This document shows, piece by piece, positions 8,101-16,064 of a stretch of 64,000 nt of DNA. The stretch is from the NCBI RefSeq assembly GCF_030709675.1, contig NZ_JAUZQD010000002.1, positions 62,001 through 126,000 on the forward strand, read 5' to 3'. Source of the DNA: Symbioplanes lichenis (lineage in GTDB: Bacteria; Actinomycetota; Actinomycetes; Mycobacteriales; Micromonosporaceae). The position numbers were made by a program, and so were the translations under genes. The first letter of the stretch is position 1. The number at the start of each line of letters is the position of its first letter. Under the pieces are notes generated by a model. The model was not told where the DNA came from. It saw only the letters and a program-made list of their open reading frames with translations, and did not search any database.

Positions 8101-8498
8101 GCGAAGTGCAGGTCGTCGATCACGACGGCCACGGGGGAGTGGGAGGCCAGGGCAGTCAGCAGGCTCTCGGCGCCGGTGACCAGCGTCGTGGCGTCGCCGG
8201 TGCTCAGGGTCACGGCGGCGGCCGCTGCCGGCTGCGCGTCCGGAGGCAGCTCGGCGACCAGCGGGCGCAGCGACTGCAGCAGCTGCTGAAGAACCAGGCC
8301 AGGCAGCTCCCGCTCGTCGGGGTAGCCGGTGGCCTGCACAACGCGGTAGCCCTGCCGCGCCGCCTCCCGGGCCGTCGCGGAGAGCAGCGCGGTCATGCCG
8401 AGGCCGCCGCCGGCCACGACGGCGAGGGCAGTCCCGTCCGTACGTCCGGGAGCCACCGCCGCGGCGAGCAGCCGGAGCTCGTCGTCGCGCCCGATCAT
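5019..8498 (-). CDS. LuxR-family large ATP-binding (LAL) regulator with degenerate Walker A and nonapeptide linker
   Basis: 1159 residues. The N-terminus (MIGRDDELRLLAAAV) and the following P-loop-like segment match the LAL family, but the P-loop reads GGGLGMT: the invariant Lys is Met (codon at 8394-8396). A Walker-B-like segment (SPVAVVIDDLHFAD) remains. A long helical region follows, then an 18-unit 9-residue array (5232-5717), then a C-terminal LuxR HTH (LTPQQRQIVRLAARG, SPRTVSTHLYHAFPKLG). Start ATG at 8496-8498 overlaps the stop of the upstream LAL gene by 4 nt, so the two regulators are coupled. Nucleotide binding may be weak or lost; partnership with the intact upstream paralogue is inferred. 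The 3' end overlaps the convergent membrane gene by 90 bp. Confidence 0.85.
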   Translation of the reverse strand: MIGRDDELRLLAAAVAPGRTDGTALAVVAGGGLGMTALLSATAREAARQGYRVVQATGYPDERELPGLVLQQLLQSLRPLVAELPPDAQPAAAAAVTLSTGDATTLVTGAESLLTALASHSPVAVVIDDLHFADDLSRQVLLRLMTHLRGHPIVFLLGVRPDGAAGLGPVPSRMVLAPLLPADAGRLLAAQPGLPRGRGRLDLLRRAAGRPRALIDLAAAFAGASDQDIRRLAPDRTLPMRHRYASRFAALPPDTWELVRLAAARAGDEDLTVLVAAARANVTANSVAANDAGMAKNDGTATDGGAATEHGTASGGGAATEHGTLDGRVATDSAAADGGAAADGGMAVLGPAVEAGLLEVQGTTVRFSDPRAEIAAYLSVPAVDRAALHERLAAVLPCGSAAYAMHVACAATGSSETIAADLQQAFAGGPALERARALQRAAELTPEPVAAARRYAGAMAGAESAGQATWVLDLYAEVCRLDPATARIPGVVRAATAAMVRTGRIREAMDLLLDCVRHRAPDNRLDGLMVTATAAFVARVSGLAEHRSVVADLLSRADALPLDRPAEPSELSRADLPMLRASAAAVLGSHVMHLQVPRLAAELTPGSVPRALLFAQVAEAGGDTATALTLRLRALEVLRDTGGMAGVPELWLTLLTNLIDAGRWSEAGVLVAEGRRLCAGADLPLLELELAAVEANLLGVTGDGPRARELAESVWAAADLHQNGRLHVVLRQALGLAAFAEGDFEAAYRHHRRLFAADGTPLDADRSSVLLLGTALCAPRAGRTAEAIRLLEAYGPPDTVRKRLAVDQVRALLIDDDQSETLFRRVIADPLADTWPFDKAVARLNYGSRLRRHRRVAEARVQLAAALAGFEAVGAARLAEFARAELSAAGAPPVSDAGPVGDSPDGRLRGGRSGGRSSWSAADNGSIGAAPGDGPAGAGPGEGPAGTSSGNRATGTGQGAAGRVGRSAGESTNGPGADDHTAGRGAGDTSGSPGASKQTAGRGASSSMASAGAGDTSGGPDAGDQTAGRFAGDGTGGRGAGHHTAGRGVGGGTARRGVGGHTSGRGAGGGTSGRGAGGGTGGRGAGDEPTRLRRRGGVSALSSLTPQQRQIVRLAARGMRNHEIAAELLLSPRTVSTHLYHAFPKLGVSSRRELGGLFE
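5232..5717 (-). repeat. Eighteen in-frame 27-bp repeats (9-residue Gly/Ala/Thr-rich units)
   Basis: On the minus strand the region splits into 18 units in register, from GAAPGDGPA and GAGPGEGPA through AGRGAGDTS, AGRFAGDGT, AGRGVGGGT, SGRGAGGGT to GGRGAGDEP. Units nearest the HTH are most alike, those nearest the ATPase side most diverged, as expected if expansion is most recent at the 3' side. It links the helical region to the DNA-binding domain. Confidence 0.85.
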
Positions 8499-11287
8499 CG
8501 CTCCTCCTGCGGGACGACGGCGCGCAGCTGCTCGCGGCGGGCGATGCCGAGCTTCGGATAGATCTGGTAGAGATGGAAGCCGATCGTCCTCGGGGAGAGC
8601 CCGAAGCGGCCGGCGATGGCCTTGTTGGACAGTCCGCGGGCGGCGAGCCGGGCGATCTGCTGGTGCTGCGCGGTCAGCTCGTCGAAGGCCGCGTTGCCGG
8701 TGCTCGTCGCGCGCACGCCGGTGGCGCGCACCTTGGCTCGCACGGCGTCGGCCTCCGCTGTGGCGCCGAGCTTGAGAAAGGTGTCCAGGGCGGAGAGCAG
8801 CCAGGGCCGGGCCTCGGCGGGCCGGCGCCGCTGCCGCAGCTGGTCGGCGTGGTGCACCTCGACGGTCGCGACGTCGTAGGGGCCGTCGGCCGCCGGGCCC
8901 GGCGTGGTCAGCAGCTCGGTCAGGCGGCTCCCGTCCTCGCCCGGGTCCAGCATCGCGAGGGCGGCGTCCCACGACCAGCGCCGGCGCGGGCCGAGCCACG
9001 ACTGCTTGTCCCGGGCGGCCCGCAGCAGCCGCCACGCCCCGGCCTGCTGACCCGCCGCCACGGCTGCGGCGGCCACCTCGATCACGGTCCACGAGCACCA
9101 CAGATAGTGCAGCGGCGTTCCGTCGGACTCGAAGATCTGCCGCAGATGTTTCCAGCCGCCGATCGGGTCGCCGGCGGCCGTCGCGACGCGGCCGGTGGCC
9201 CGATGGATGAGCATGCGAACCATGCGGTCGTCGTCCGGGCGCGCCGGACCCAGAGCGCGCAGAAGCCGCAGGGCCCGGTCGAGCCGGCCCCGGCGTACGG
9301 CCAGGGCGGCGTGCTGAGCGAGCAGCCGGCGCCGGATCCCCGTGACGCTGTCGGCCCGGGCGGCTTCGTCGGCCTCCGTGAGCACCTCCTCCGCCTCCTC
9401 GAACAGCCCCAGGTCGAAGAGCACCTCCGCCAGCGCCACCGCGATGATCAAAGTGAGCCCGAGCGAACCGTCGGCGCGGGCGCGGTGCAGCGCCCGGCGG
9501 TAGTGGTCCAGGGCAATGCCGGACTCGTCCAGCGCCAGCGCGACCCCGCCGACGCTCATCAGGCGCGACCGTTCGGCGTCACCGGTGAGGGTGCGCAGGA
9601 TCGGCGACGCCGCGAGGGGACCCCATTGCGCGGTCCAGCTGCCCGGATCGGCGATCGCGTGCAGCATGGCGAGATGGGCGGGCGCCTCGTCGGCGGGGTG
9701 CGCCTCGTGATGGATCTCGGCCGGCCCGGCGAGCTCCACGACCCGCGTGTGGATGCGGCGCAGGCGGGTCAGCCCGGCCGGGTCGCCCTCCGCGATCACC
9801 ACCCGGGCGGCCACGTTGCCCAGGGCGATGGCGAGCTTCGGCGGCACGCCGGTGCTCAGCAGCCGGTCGGCCAGCTCGAAGGTGGGCGGCGCCGGCCGGA
9901 ACATCATCACGTTGCCGAGTCCGGTGGCGGCCGTGCCCACCGTCACGTCGTCGACGGTCGTCTCGGTGACCCGTTGCCACAGGGCCGCCGACCACGCCAC
10001 GTCGCCGCAGCGGAGCGCCTCTTGCGCCGCTCGCCCGTACCTCCGGGCGGCCTCGCGCGGGTCGGTGCTGCACTCGGCCGCCCGCTGGAGCAACCCCGCG
10101 GTCTCCAGGCCCCGCCGGGCGCGGACCGCCTCGTCGGCCGCTCGCTCGAACGCGAGCGCCATGAAGTCACCGGCCGCCGCCGCGCTGTTGGCCAGGTGCC
10201 AGTCCCGCTGCCCGCTCCAGGCCGGGAGCAGCGCGGCCAGCCGCGAGTGCGCCTCCTGTCTCGCCCGCGGCTCGGCCGTGAAGTAACACGTCGCGCGCAC
10301 CATCGGATGCCGGAACGTCAGCCGTCCGTCGAGGACCTGGATCATGCCCGCGAGCTCGGCGGGCGCGCAGTCCGCGAGGCTCCCACCGGCCGCCGAGAGT
10401 ACGTTGCTCAGCGGGTCGTCGTCGGCCGCGGCGGCGTGCAGCAGCACTCGCCGGGTGGCCTCCGGCAGCTCGGTCAGGCTCGGGGCAAAGGCGCGCGCCA
10501 GCGGGCCGGTCAGGCGGAAACGCAGGGCGGGCAGCGGCTCGGTGGGACCTGTCCCGGCCGCGCGCCGGGCCAGCTCCCGAATCGCGAGCGGATTGCCACC
10601 GGCCCGCTCCAGGATGCTCGCGCGGACCCGGCCGGTAGGCGCCGACGGGTACGCGTCGAGCAGCCCCGCCGCGGCGGACTCAGGCAACGGGGGTACGGCC
10701 AGCACGGTCACCTCCGCGGCGACCGGTCCGAACGCCGTGAGGCTGCGGGCAGCGTACAGAAGAAGAAAGCGCTCGCGGCGCAGTCGCCGGACCACGAACT
10801 GCAGCAGCAGGATCGACTCGGCATGCTCCTCGGCCACGTCGTCGACCGCGAGTGCCAGGGGAGCCGTGCGGCACAGGTGGAGCACGACCGCGAGCGTCGC
10901 CAGCCGCAGAGGGACGGGTCCCGGGGCCGTGGGGGCGCCGGCGAGCCACTCCTCGAGCGGGGCGCGCAGGGACGTCGGGAGAGTGCCGGCCGCCAGCAAC
11001 CCTTCGAGCACGTCGTGGGTGGCCGTCCTCTGCGCCGTCGGGGCGGCAGCGACGGTAGACATAGGTGAGTCGCTCACCGGGGAGAGACTGACTGACGCTG
11101 AGGGTGGCGCCGTCACGATGCGGAAGCCGGCGGCCGCGGCGTCGGCGACGGCCCGGTGGAGGAGGGCCGTCTTGCCCACGCCGGCCTCGCCGGTGATCAG
11201 CACGACCTGCGGGCTGGTCAGGGCCGCACCGCGGGCCTGGGCGAGCAGTGCCAGCTCAGGCGCGCGGCCGGTGATCCGGATGGTCAT
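8495..11287 (-). CDS. LuxR-family large ATP-binding (LAL) regulator, intact P-loop
   Basis: 930 residues. Starts MTIRITGRAPELALLAQ and has Walker A GEAGVGKTALLHRAV (residues ~34-48), Walker-B-like ALAVDDVAEEHAESILLL, a long TPR-like helical region, and a C-terminal LuxR HTH (FDELTAQHQQIARLAARG, SPRTIGFHLYQIYPKLG). LAL proteins are STAND-type regulators that switch on ATP and ligand binding and activate nearby or global genes. Start ATG 11285-11287 is preceded by GAAGGGAGAG, a good ribosome site. It is first in a two-gene unit with the degenerate LAL paralogue downstream (4-nt overlap). The upstream 171 bp is shared with the divergent GlcG/HbpS-like gene, a natural target for its regulation (inference). 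Confidence 0.9.
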   Translation of the reverse strand: MTIRITGRAPELALLAQARGAALTSPQVVLITGEAGVGKTALLHRAVADAAAAGFRIVTAPPSASVSLSPVSDSPMSTVAAAPTAQRTATHDVLEGLLAAGTLPTSLRAPLEEWLAGAPTAPGPVPLRLATLAVVLHLCRTAPLALAVDDVAEEHAESILLLQFVVRRLRRERFLLLYAARSLTAFGPVAAEVTVLAVPPLPESAAAGLLDAYPSAPTGRVRASILERAGGNPLAIRELARRAAGTGPTEPLPALRFRLTGPLARAFAPSLTELPEATRRVLLHAAAADDDPLSNVLSAAGGSLADCAPAELAGMIQVLDGRLTFRHPMVRATCYFTAEPRARQEAHSRLAALLPAWSGQRDWHLANSAAAAGDFMALAFERAADEAVRARRGLETAGLLQRAAECSTDPREAARRYGRAAQEALRCGDVAWSAALWQRVTETTVDDVTVGTAATGLGNVMMFRPAPPTFELADRLLSTGVPPKLAIALGNVAARVVIAEGDPAGLTRLRRIHTRVVELAGPAEIHHEAHPADEAPAHLAMLHAIADPGSWTAQWGPLAASPILRTLTGDAERSRLMSVGGVALALDESGIALDHYRRALHRARADGSLGLTLIIAVALAEVLFDLGLFEEAEEVLTEADEAARADSVTGIRRRLLAQHAALAVRRGRLDRALRLLRALGPARPDDDRMVRMLIHRATGRVATAAGDPIGGWKHLRQIFESDGTPLHYLWCSWTVIEVAAAAVAAGQQAGAWRLLRAARDKQSWLGPRRRWSWDAALAMLDPGEDGSRLTELLTTPGPAADGPYDVATVEVHHADQLRQRRRPAEARPWLLSALDTFLKLGATAEADAVRAKVRATGVRATSTGNAAFDELTAQHQQIARLAARGLSNKAIAGRFGLSPRTIGFHLYQIYPKLGIARREQLRAVVPQEER

Positions 11288-11458
11288 TGCTCTCCCTTCG
11301 TCGGTTGATGCGTCGCTTCTGGCCCTCGATCTAAGCCCGCGATCCGGCCGGGCGCCATGTCATGCAGAACACGCTGTCCGTCGTCGTGACCAGTCTTCCG
11401 ACGTATGACACCGCCGCCCCGGCGCGGCAGTCTGGAGCGAGCGAAGAAGGAGGAGCCC

Positions 11459-11890
11459 ATGAGACAGGTCGTCGTGCAGATCTCACCCACCACGCTGCCC
11501 TTGTCCATGGCGCAGTCGCTCACCGACGTGGCGGTGGCGCGTGCGGAGGAGCTCGGCATCCCCTGCACGATCACGGTCGTCGACGGCGGCGCCCACGTGG
11601 TGCAGGTCACCCGGATGGACGGCGCGGCCCTCGGCTCGATCGACGTCTCGCTGGCCAAGGCGCGCACCGCCGTCTATTGCGGGGCCGCGACCACGGAGCT
11701 GGTGAGTGCGGTGCTGCCCGGGTCGCCGCTGTTCACCCTGGCGACCGCGGCCGGGCTGCCGCTCGCCTTCATTCCGGGCGCCGTCCCGGTGAAGGACGCC
11801 GCCGGGGTGGTCATCGGCGCGATCGGCGCCGGGGGCGGCTCGCCCCAGCAGGACCACGAGATCGCCGCCGCGGCCGCCGGCGCGCTCTGA
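11459..11890 (+). CDS. GlcG/HbpS-family (DUF336) protein
   Basis: 143 residues covering the whole small alpha/beta domain: VARAEELGIPCTITVVDGG, then SLAKARTAVYCGAAT, GLPLAFIPGAVPVKD, VVIGAIGAGGGSPQQDHE. The ending with a flexible GGG-SPQQD-E segment is the family signature. Members bind haem (HbpS) or occur beside glycolate and other catabolic genes. No signal peptide is present, so it is probably cytosolic, unlike secreted HbpS of Streptomyces. Start ATG 11459 has a strong upstream AAGAAGGAGGAG; the frame opens earlier but lacks such a site. It is followed 18 bp later by a NarL-like regulator and is likely co-transcribed, suggesting a ligand-sensing pair (inference). Confidence 0.85.
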   Translation: MRQVVVQISPTTLPLSMAQSLTDVAVARAEELGIPCTITVVDGGAHVVQVTRMDGAALGSIDVSLAKARTAVYCGAATTELVSAVLPGSPLFTLATAAGLPLAFIPGAVPVKDAAGVVIGAIGAGGGSPQQDHEIAAAAAGAL

Positions 11891-11908
11891 GATCGATTCG
11901 GGGGAGTC

Positions 11909-12604
11909 ATGACTGTCACCGTCGCCGTCCGCGGCACCGACCCGCTGCGCACCGCCGGGCTCGCCGGCCTCATCGGGGCCGCCCCGGAGCTGACCCTCGT
12001 CCCGGGCACCGGCGCGGAGGTCCTCGTCTGGGCCGCCCCGCGCCTCGACGACCAGGTCGTCCCGCACCTGCGCCGCCCGCCCGCTGCCGCCTCCCACGGC
12101 GCGGCTGGCGTCCCGGGCACAGGAGGCCCGGATCAGGGTGTCTCGCCCGCCCTGCCGGGGCTGGGCGTCCCCTACGCGCCGCCGGTGGTGCTGGTCGTCG
12201 ACGAGCTGGGCGCCGCGGAGCTGCCGCTCGCCGTCGAGTGCGGGGTGATGGGCGTCCTGCCGCGCCGCGCCGTGACCGCCGAGCGGCTCGTGCACGCGGT
12301 GCGGGCGGCGGCGGAGGGGGCCGCGGTGCTGCCCCCGCGACTGGTGGGCGACCTGCTGCAGCACCTGCGGGAGTTGCACGACGGGGTCCTCCGCGAGGCC
12401 GGGATGAGCGCCGGGGGGTTGACCGGGCGCGAGGTCGAGGTGGTGCGCATGATGGCCGAGGGTCTCGAGACCACGGAGATCGGCGTGAAGCTGGGCTACT
12501 CCGAGCGAACGGTCAAAACGGTCATCCACGGCATGATCCAGCGACTGGGTCTGCGCAACCGGCCGCACATCGTCGCCTACGCGATGCGATACGGCCTGCT
12601 CTGA
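11909..12604 (+). CDS. NarL/LuxR-type regulator with pseudo-receiver domain
   Basis: 231 residues. The N-terminal ~150 residues follow a receiver-like layout (TVTVAVRGTDPLRTAGLAGL, then VVLVVDELGAAELPLAVECG) but the acidic pocket and the phospho-acceptor Asp are not recognisable. The C-terminus is a LuxR HTH: LTGREVEVVRMMAEGLETTE, then SERTVKTVIHGMIQRLGLRN. Start ATG 11909 is preceded by GGGGGAG. Closely related to the convergent gene at 12922-13554: both contain MAEGLET, SERTVK and AHAMRYG/AYAMRYG-like endings. Probably phosphorylation-independent, with the GlcG/HbpS-like protein as a candidate partner (inference). Confidence 0.85.
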   Translation: MTVTVAVRGTDPLRTAGLAGLIGAAPELTLVPGTGAEVLVWAAPRLDDQVVPHLRRPPAAASHGAAGVPGTGGPDQGVSPALPGLGVPYAPPVVLVVDELGAAELPLAVECGVMGVLPRRAVTAERLVHAVRAAAEGAAVLPPRLVGDLLQHLRELHDGVLREAGMSAGGLTGREVEVVRMMAEGLETTEIGVKLGYSERTVKTVIHGMIQRLGLRNRPHIVAYAMRYGLL

Positions 12605-12921
12605 GAACGAGCGCGACCGGCGAGCCGAGCGGAGCGGCCGCGCGGTTGCGGACGAAGAGTGGCGGTCGGCGCGACATCCGACGCCGCGCTGCTGGCTCCG
12701 GTACGTGCGACGATCGGTGCCGCGCTGCTGGCTGCGGTACGTACGACGATCGACGTCGCGCTGGCGGGTGCGGTACGTGCGACGCTCGATGCCGCGCTGC
12801 CGCGCTGCCGCCCTGCCGCCCTGCCGCCCTGCCGACTGCGGCTGGCGCGTCGGCGGACCTACAGCGCGGGCGGAGGGCGGCGGGTGTTGGGGCGAGGCGG
12901 CGGCCGCGGACGGGAGGGCGC
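12605..12921. repeat. Intergenic 36-bp tandem repeat between two convergent paralogues
   Basis: The gap between the two NarL-like genes holds about four 36-bp units, with GTACG at 12701, 12737 and 12773, followed by a shorter CCCTGCCGC run near 12808-12832. An open frame runs through it on the + strand, with 12-residue repeats of the type VRATIGAALLAA, but it has no ribosome site or family resemblance and is not called. No terminator hairpin with a T tract was seen. Confidence 0.75.
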
Positions 12922-13554
12922 TCAGATCACGCCGTAGCGCATGGCGTGCGCGATGATGTGGGAGCGGTTGCGCAGGTCGAGGCGGCGGATGATTCCGCTG
13001 ATGACGCTTTTGACCGTACGTTCGGAGCAGTGCAGGCGCGTGCCGATCTCCGCGGTCTCGAGGCCCTCCGCCATGAGCTTGATCACGGCGACCTCCCGTG
13101 GCGTGAGGCCGGACGCGCCGAGGCCGGTCTCGTGCAGCACCTCGGCCTCCCGGCGCCGGACGCGCTCGATCAGCTCACCGGCCAGTCCCGCCGGCAGGCA
13201 GCCGCCCGCGCCCACCGCCGCGCGGATGCTCGCGCCCAGGCGGTCCGCCGTCACTGCCGCCGTCGGGAGCACGTCGACCACGCGGCACTCCACGGCGAGC
13301 AGCATCTCGTTGCGGGTGATCCCGTCGACGACGAGCACCACCGGGCGCCGCGTCTCGATGGACGACCGGCGCAGCACGGGGACCACCCGGGCGTCGACCC
13401 GCTCGGCCGCCTGCACGAGCACGTCGGCGTCCGTCCCCGGCCCGGCGGCGACCGTGACGTCCGGATCGTCGGCCAGCATCCGGGCCAGGCCGGCCAGGCT
13501 GAGGGGATCCGTGGCCCGCAACGCCACCGTGATCGTCCGCGTCGTCGCGCGCAT
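12922..13554 (-). CDS. NarL/LuxR-type regulator with pseudo-receiver domain (paralogue)
   Basis: 210 residues. Same architecture as the convergent gene at 11909: an N-terminal receiver-like fold without an identifiable phospho-acceptor (TITVALRATDPLSLAGLARM, then PVVLVVDGITRNEMLLAVEC), then a LuxR HTH (LTPREVAVIKLMAEGLETAE, SERTVKSVISGIIRRLDLRN) ending AHAMRYGVI. Start ATG 13552-13554 is preceded by GGAAGGAGA, so the longer open frame upstream is not used. The pair may have arisen by inverted duplication. An inverted repeat AGTCA-AA-TGACT at about 13627-13638 lies upstream and could be an operator. Confidence 0.85.
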   Translation of the reverse strand: MRATTRTITVALRATDPLSLAGLARMLADDPDVTVAAGPGTDADVLVQAAERVDARVVPVLRRSSIETRRPVVLVVDGITRNEMLLAVECRVVDVLPTAAVTADRLGASIRAAVGAGGCLPAGLAGELIERVRRREAEVLHETGLGASGLTPREVAVIKLMAEGLETAEIGTRLHCSERTVKSVISGIIRRLDLRNRSHIIAHAMRYGVI

Positions 13555-14193
13555 CGTCGGTCTCCTTCCGGGCGGCCGCCGGGGCCGTCCCGATCTCACC
13601 CTGCCCGGACACCGCCACGCCGCCTTGAGTCAAATGACTGACGCTCCGACATTTAACAAGCCCGTCATCGACGCCCCGGCGCCGTGGCGTGTCCCCGGAG
13701 CGCGGGTGGTGTCCCGAAAGCGCGCCGGTCCGGCCCCGGCGGCCCGGCCGGATGGACGGGGCCCTCCGGCATGGACTATCGTTCAGGTCACGCCGTTGCG
13801 AGTTCTTCCCCCGTGGAATTCGCAGCGGCGCTTACTTTTCCCGGCCCGCCCAGCCACGCGACCGGGCCCCGCCCAGCCACGCGACCGGGCCTCGGGCCGG
13901 AGTCGATCCCCTTCCCGGGCCGCGCCGCCGGCCGCTCGGCGGGTCACGGCATCCGGCCGGCGGCGGTCACCCCCGCAGGTGCGGTGTTTCGTCCGGCGGG
14001 GCGGTCGGCTTGAATGAACCCCGTTTCGCCGTTTCCCCGGGCTGCCCGGCCCAGTCCGTGGTCTATGGTGAATCGGCACATCTACGGCCGCCGATGGACG
14101 TTCCGGGCGGCCACGGCGGAGTCACGGATCACGGCGCGCGCAGGGGCGGAGCGGGCCGGTCCGGGGCGCCGCCAGATCCAGTGGGGGGCAACG
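13555..14193. other. 639-bp intergenic region
   Basis: Divergent promoter region between the second NarL-like regulator and the sigma-factor gene. It contains the AGTCA-AA-TGACT inverted repeat, a 24-bp direct duplication (GCCCAGCCACGCGACCGGG occurs twice, about 13847-13890), and a -10-like TATGGT at 14064-14069. The open frame from 14014 continues into the sigma gene but has no ribosome site, so it is treated as untranslated. No RNA gene was recognised. Confidence 0.5.
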
Positions 14194-15015
14194 ATGACTG
14201 TGGGGCGGCGGGACGACGACGAGGTGCTGCGCCCGGGCGACGGCGGGACCCACCACGGCCCCGCCGTCGACGGCGCGCACGGCGACGACGGCCGCGAGGA
14301 GAAAGCAACCCGCGACCGGGTAGGGGCTCAGCAGGCGAACGGCGGCCGCGCCCGGGACGAGTACGTGAGCGGCGACCGCGCCGGCGACGAGAACGCCAAC
14401 GGCGACCACGCCGGCGGGACGGACGGCGGTCGTCTTCGGGAGGACGACGTGGCGGGGCTGGTCGCCGGGGCGCTCAAGGGCAGTGCGGACGCCTGGGACG
14501 GGCTCGTCGAGCGGTTCAGCAACCGGGTGTGGGCGATCTGCCGGGTCTATCGGCTCGGGCCCGCCGATGCCGCCGACGTGTTCCAGCAGACGTGGCTGCG
14601 GGCCCTGGAGAATCTCTCGACGCTGCGGGATCACGCCGCCTTCGGCGCGTGGCTCGGCACGACCTGCCGCAACGAGGCCCGGGCGGCGCTGCGGCGGGCG
14701 AAGCGGACCCATCCCGTCGACGAGACGTGGCTGCTCGATCTGGAGGCCGGCCCGGACGGCGACCCCGAGCTGCCGATGCTGGTCGAGGCCCGGGACGCCG
14801 AGCTGTGGGCCGCGTTCAACCGGCTGATGCCGCGGTGCCAGCGGGTGCTGCGGGTGCTGGTGGTGGACGCCGAGGACAGGCGACCGTCGTACGAGCTCGC
14901 GGCCAGCTCGCTCGACATCCCGATCGGGAGCCTGGGCCCGACGCGGAAGCGGTGCCTGGCCCAGTTGCGCAAATTCCTGACAGAACGTATCGAGGACGAG
15001 GGACTGCACTCGTGA
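14194..15015 (+). CDS. Sigma-70 family (ECF-like) RNA polymerase sigma factor
   Basis: 273 residues. The first ~85 residues are acidic, low-complexity and repetitive (DRAGDENANGDHAGG). Then comes sigma region 2 (ALKGSADAWDGLVERFSNRV, PADAADVFQQTWLRALENL) and region 4 (LMPRCQRVLRVLVV, SLDIPIGSLGPTRKRCLAQL). It directs RNA polymerase to a small regulon. ATG 14194 follows GTGGGGGG and is chosen over the longer frame. The next gene, 52 bp downstream, encodes a likely partner, and a subtilisin plus TPR-CHAT protease follow, an arrangement suggesting that the sigma factor controls protease-based response genes (inference). No zinc-binding anti-sigma gene is visible. Confidence 0.85.
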   Translation: MTVGRRDDDEVLRPGDGGTHHGPAVDGAHGDDGREEKATRDRVGAQQANGGRARDEYVSGDRAGDENANGDHAGGTDGGRLREDDVAGLVAGALKGSADAWDGLVERFSNRVWAICRVYRLGPADAADVFQQTWLRALENLSTLRDHAAFGAWLGTTCRNEARAALRRAKRTHPVDETWLLDLEAGPDGDPELPMLVEARDAELWAAFNRLMPRCQRVLRVLVVDAEDRRPSYELAASSLDIPIGSLGPTRKRCLAQLRKFLTERIEDEGLHS

Positions 15016-15067
15016 GAGTGATGGACACGCTACGCACCGCGTCGCCCTGCCTCCCCGAGGAGACCCC

Positions 15068-15760
15068 GTGACCGACCCGACCTCCCCCTCCGGACCCCCC
15101 GATCCCGCCGGAGACGACCCCCGCCCCGGGCCTGAGCGCCGTCCCGCCCCCGATCCCGCCGAGAGCAGCGCGGCCTCCCCGCCCGAGCCGGATCAGCACG
15201 AGAGATCGGGCCGGCGACGACAGGATGAGGGTGCGGGCCAGGCCGAGGGCGCGCAATCGCACAGCAGCGAGGCGGAGGATCAAAGGCTGCTCGTCCGGCT
15301 CGGAGCGGTGCTGCGGGAGGTCGACCCCGCCCCGCGCGATCTCGTGGCGCTGGCCAAGGCGAGTTTCATCCTGCGTGATCTCGACGCGGAGCTGGCCGAG
15401 CTGGTCGAGGACTCCGCCGCCCCGGACCCCGAGCGGCAACCGCTTGCCGTGCGCGGCTCGGCCACCGTGCCGCAGCCCCGGCAGCTGACCTTCCAGGTGG
15501 TCGACGAGCGCGGGCAGGACGAGGTGATCGTCGCGGTACAAGTGGAGGCGGCGGGGGAGCTCCGTCGCCTGTCCGGTCATCTTTTCCCGCCCGAGCCGGC
15601 CGACATCGAGCTGCGCCGCCCCGGCACCGCGGAGGTGCAGCGGGTGCCCGCCGACGAGGGCGGCTTCTTCGTGCTGGAGGATGTGCCGCCCGGGCCGATG
15701 AGCCTCACCGTCCGCCGCGAGGGAGCCTTCGCCGTCGCCACCCGCTGGACCCTCGTCTGA
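15068..15760 (+). CDS. Sigma-linked accessory protein, unknown function
   Basis: 230 residues. About 75 residues of disordered Pro/Asp/Glu sequence are followed by a helical stretch (LLVRLGAVLREVDPAPRDLV, FILRDLDAELAELVEDS) and a beta-rich C-terminal domain (RQLTFQVVDERG, RLSGHLFPPEPADIELRR, GFFVLEDVPPGPMSLTVRRE) resembling a carboxypeptidase-regulatory or transthyretin-like fold. No membrane segment, no signal peptide, no HxxxCxxC zinc anti-sigma motif. GTG start 15068 has GAGGAGA upstream. Position directly after the sigma gene suggests it binds or controls that factor, or is a client of the nearby proteases. No function is established here. Confidence 0.7.
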   Translation: MTDPTSPSGPPDPAGDDPRPGPERRPAPDPAESSAASPPEPDQHERSGRRRQDEGAGQAEGAQSHSSEAEDQRLLVRLGAVLREVDPAPRDLVALAKASFILRDLDAELAELVEDSAAPDPERQPLAVRGSATVPQPRQLTFQVVDERGQDEVIVAVQVEAAGELRRLSGHLFPPEPADIELRRPGTAEVQRVPADEGGFFVLEDVPPGPMSLTVRREGAFAVATRWTLV

Positions 15761-16064
15761 CCGAGGCGCCGCCGAGGAGGGCTTGGAAGCCACCGCCGAG
15801 GCAGCGCTCAGAAGCCACCGCCAGGGAGGCGCCCGGAAGCGCCGGCCGAGGAGGCGCCCGGAAGCGACCGCCGAGGAGGCGCCCGGAAGCGGACGAATCG
15901 GCGCCGCGCCCGGAAGCGGACAAAGCAGCCCCGCAGCCGGAGGCAAACAAAGCAGCGCAGCGACCGGAAGCGGACAAAGCAGCGCCGCAAGCGGACAAAG
16001 CAGCGCCGCCCGGGCGCCCGATCACGGGCACCCGGGCGACGCCTCACCCCCCGGAGAAGAGCTG
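15761..16064. repeat. 304-bp intergenic region of decayed short tandem repeats
   Basis: Two interleaved repeat types: GAGGCGCCCGGAAGCG-like units of about 27 bp at ~15780-15900, and GGAAGCGGACAAAGCAGC-like units of 24-27 bp at ~15890-16010. It separates the accessory protein from the convergent subtilisin gene. Nothing else was seen in it. Confidence 0.75.

Noticed and set aside
12659..12937. 92-residue + strand frame in the repeat array
   Set aside because: Encoded entirely by the 36-bp repeat plus proline-rich tail, no ribosome site, no family.
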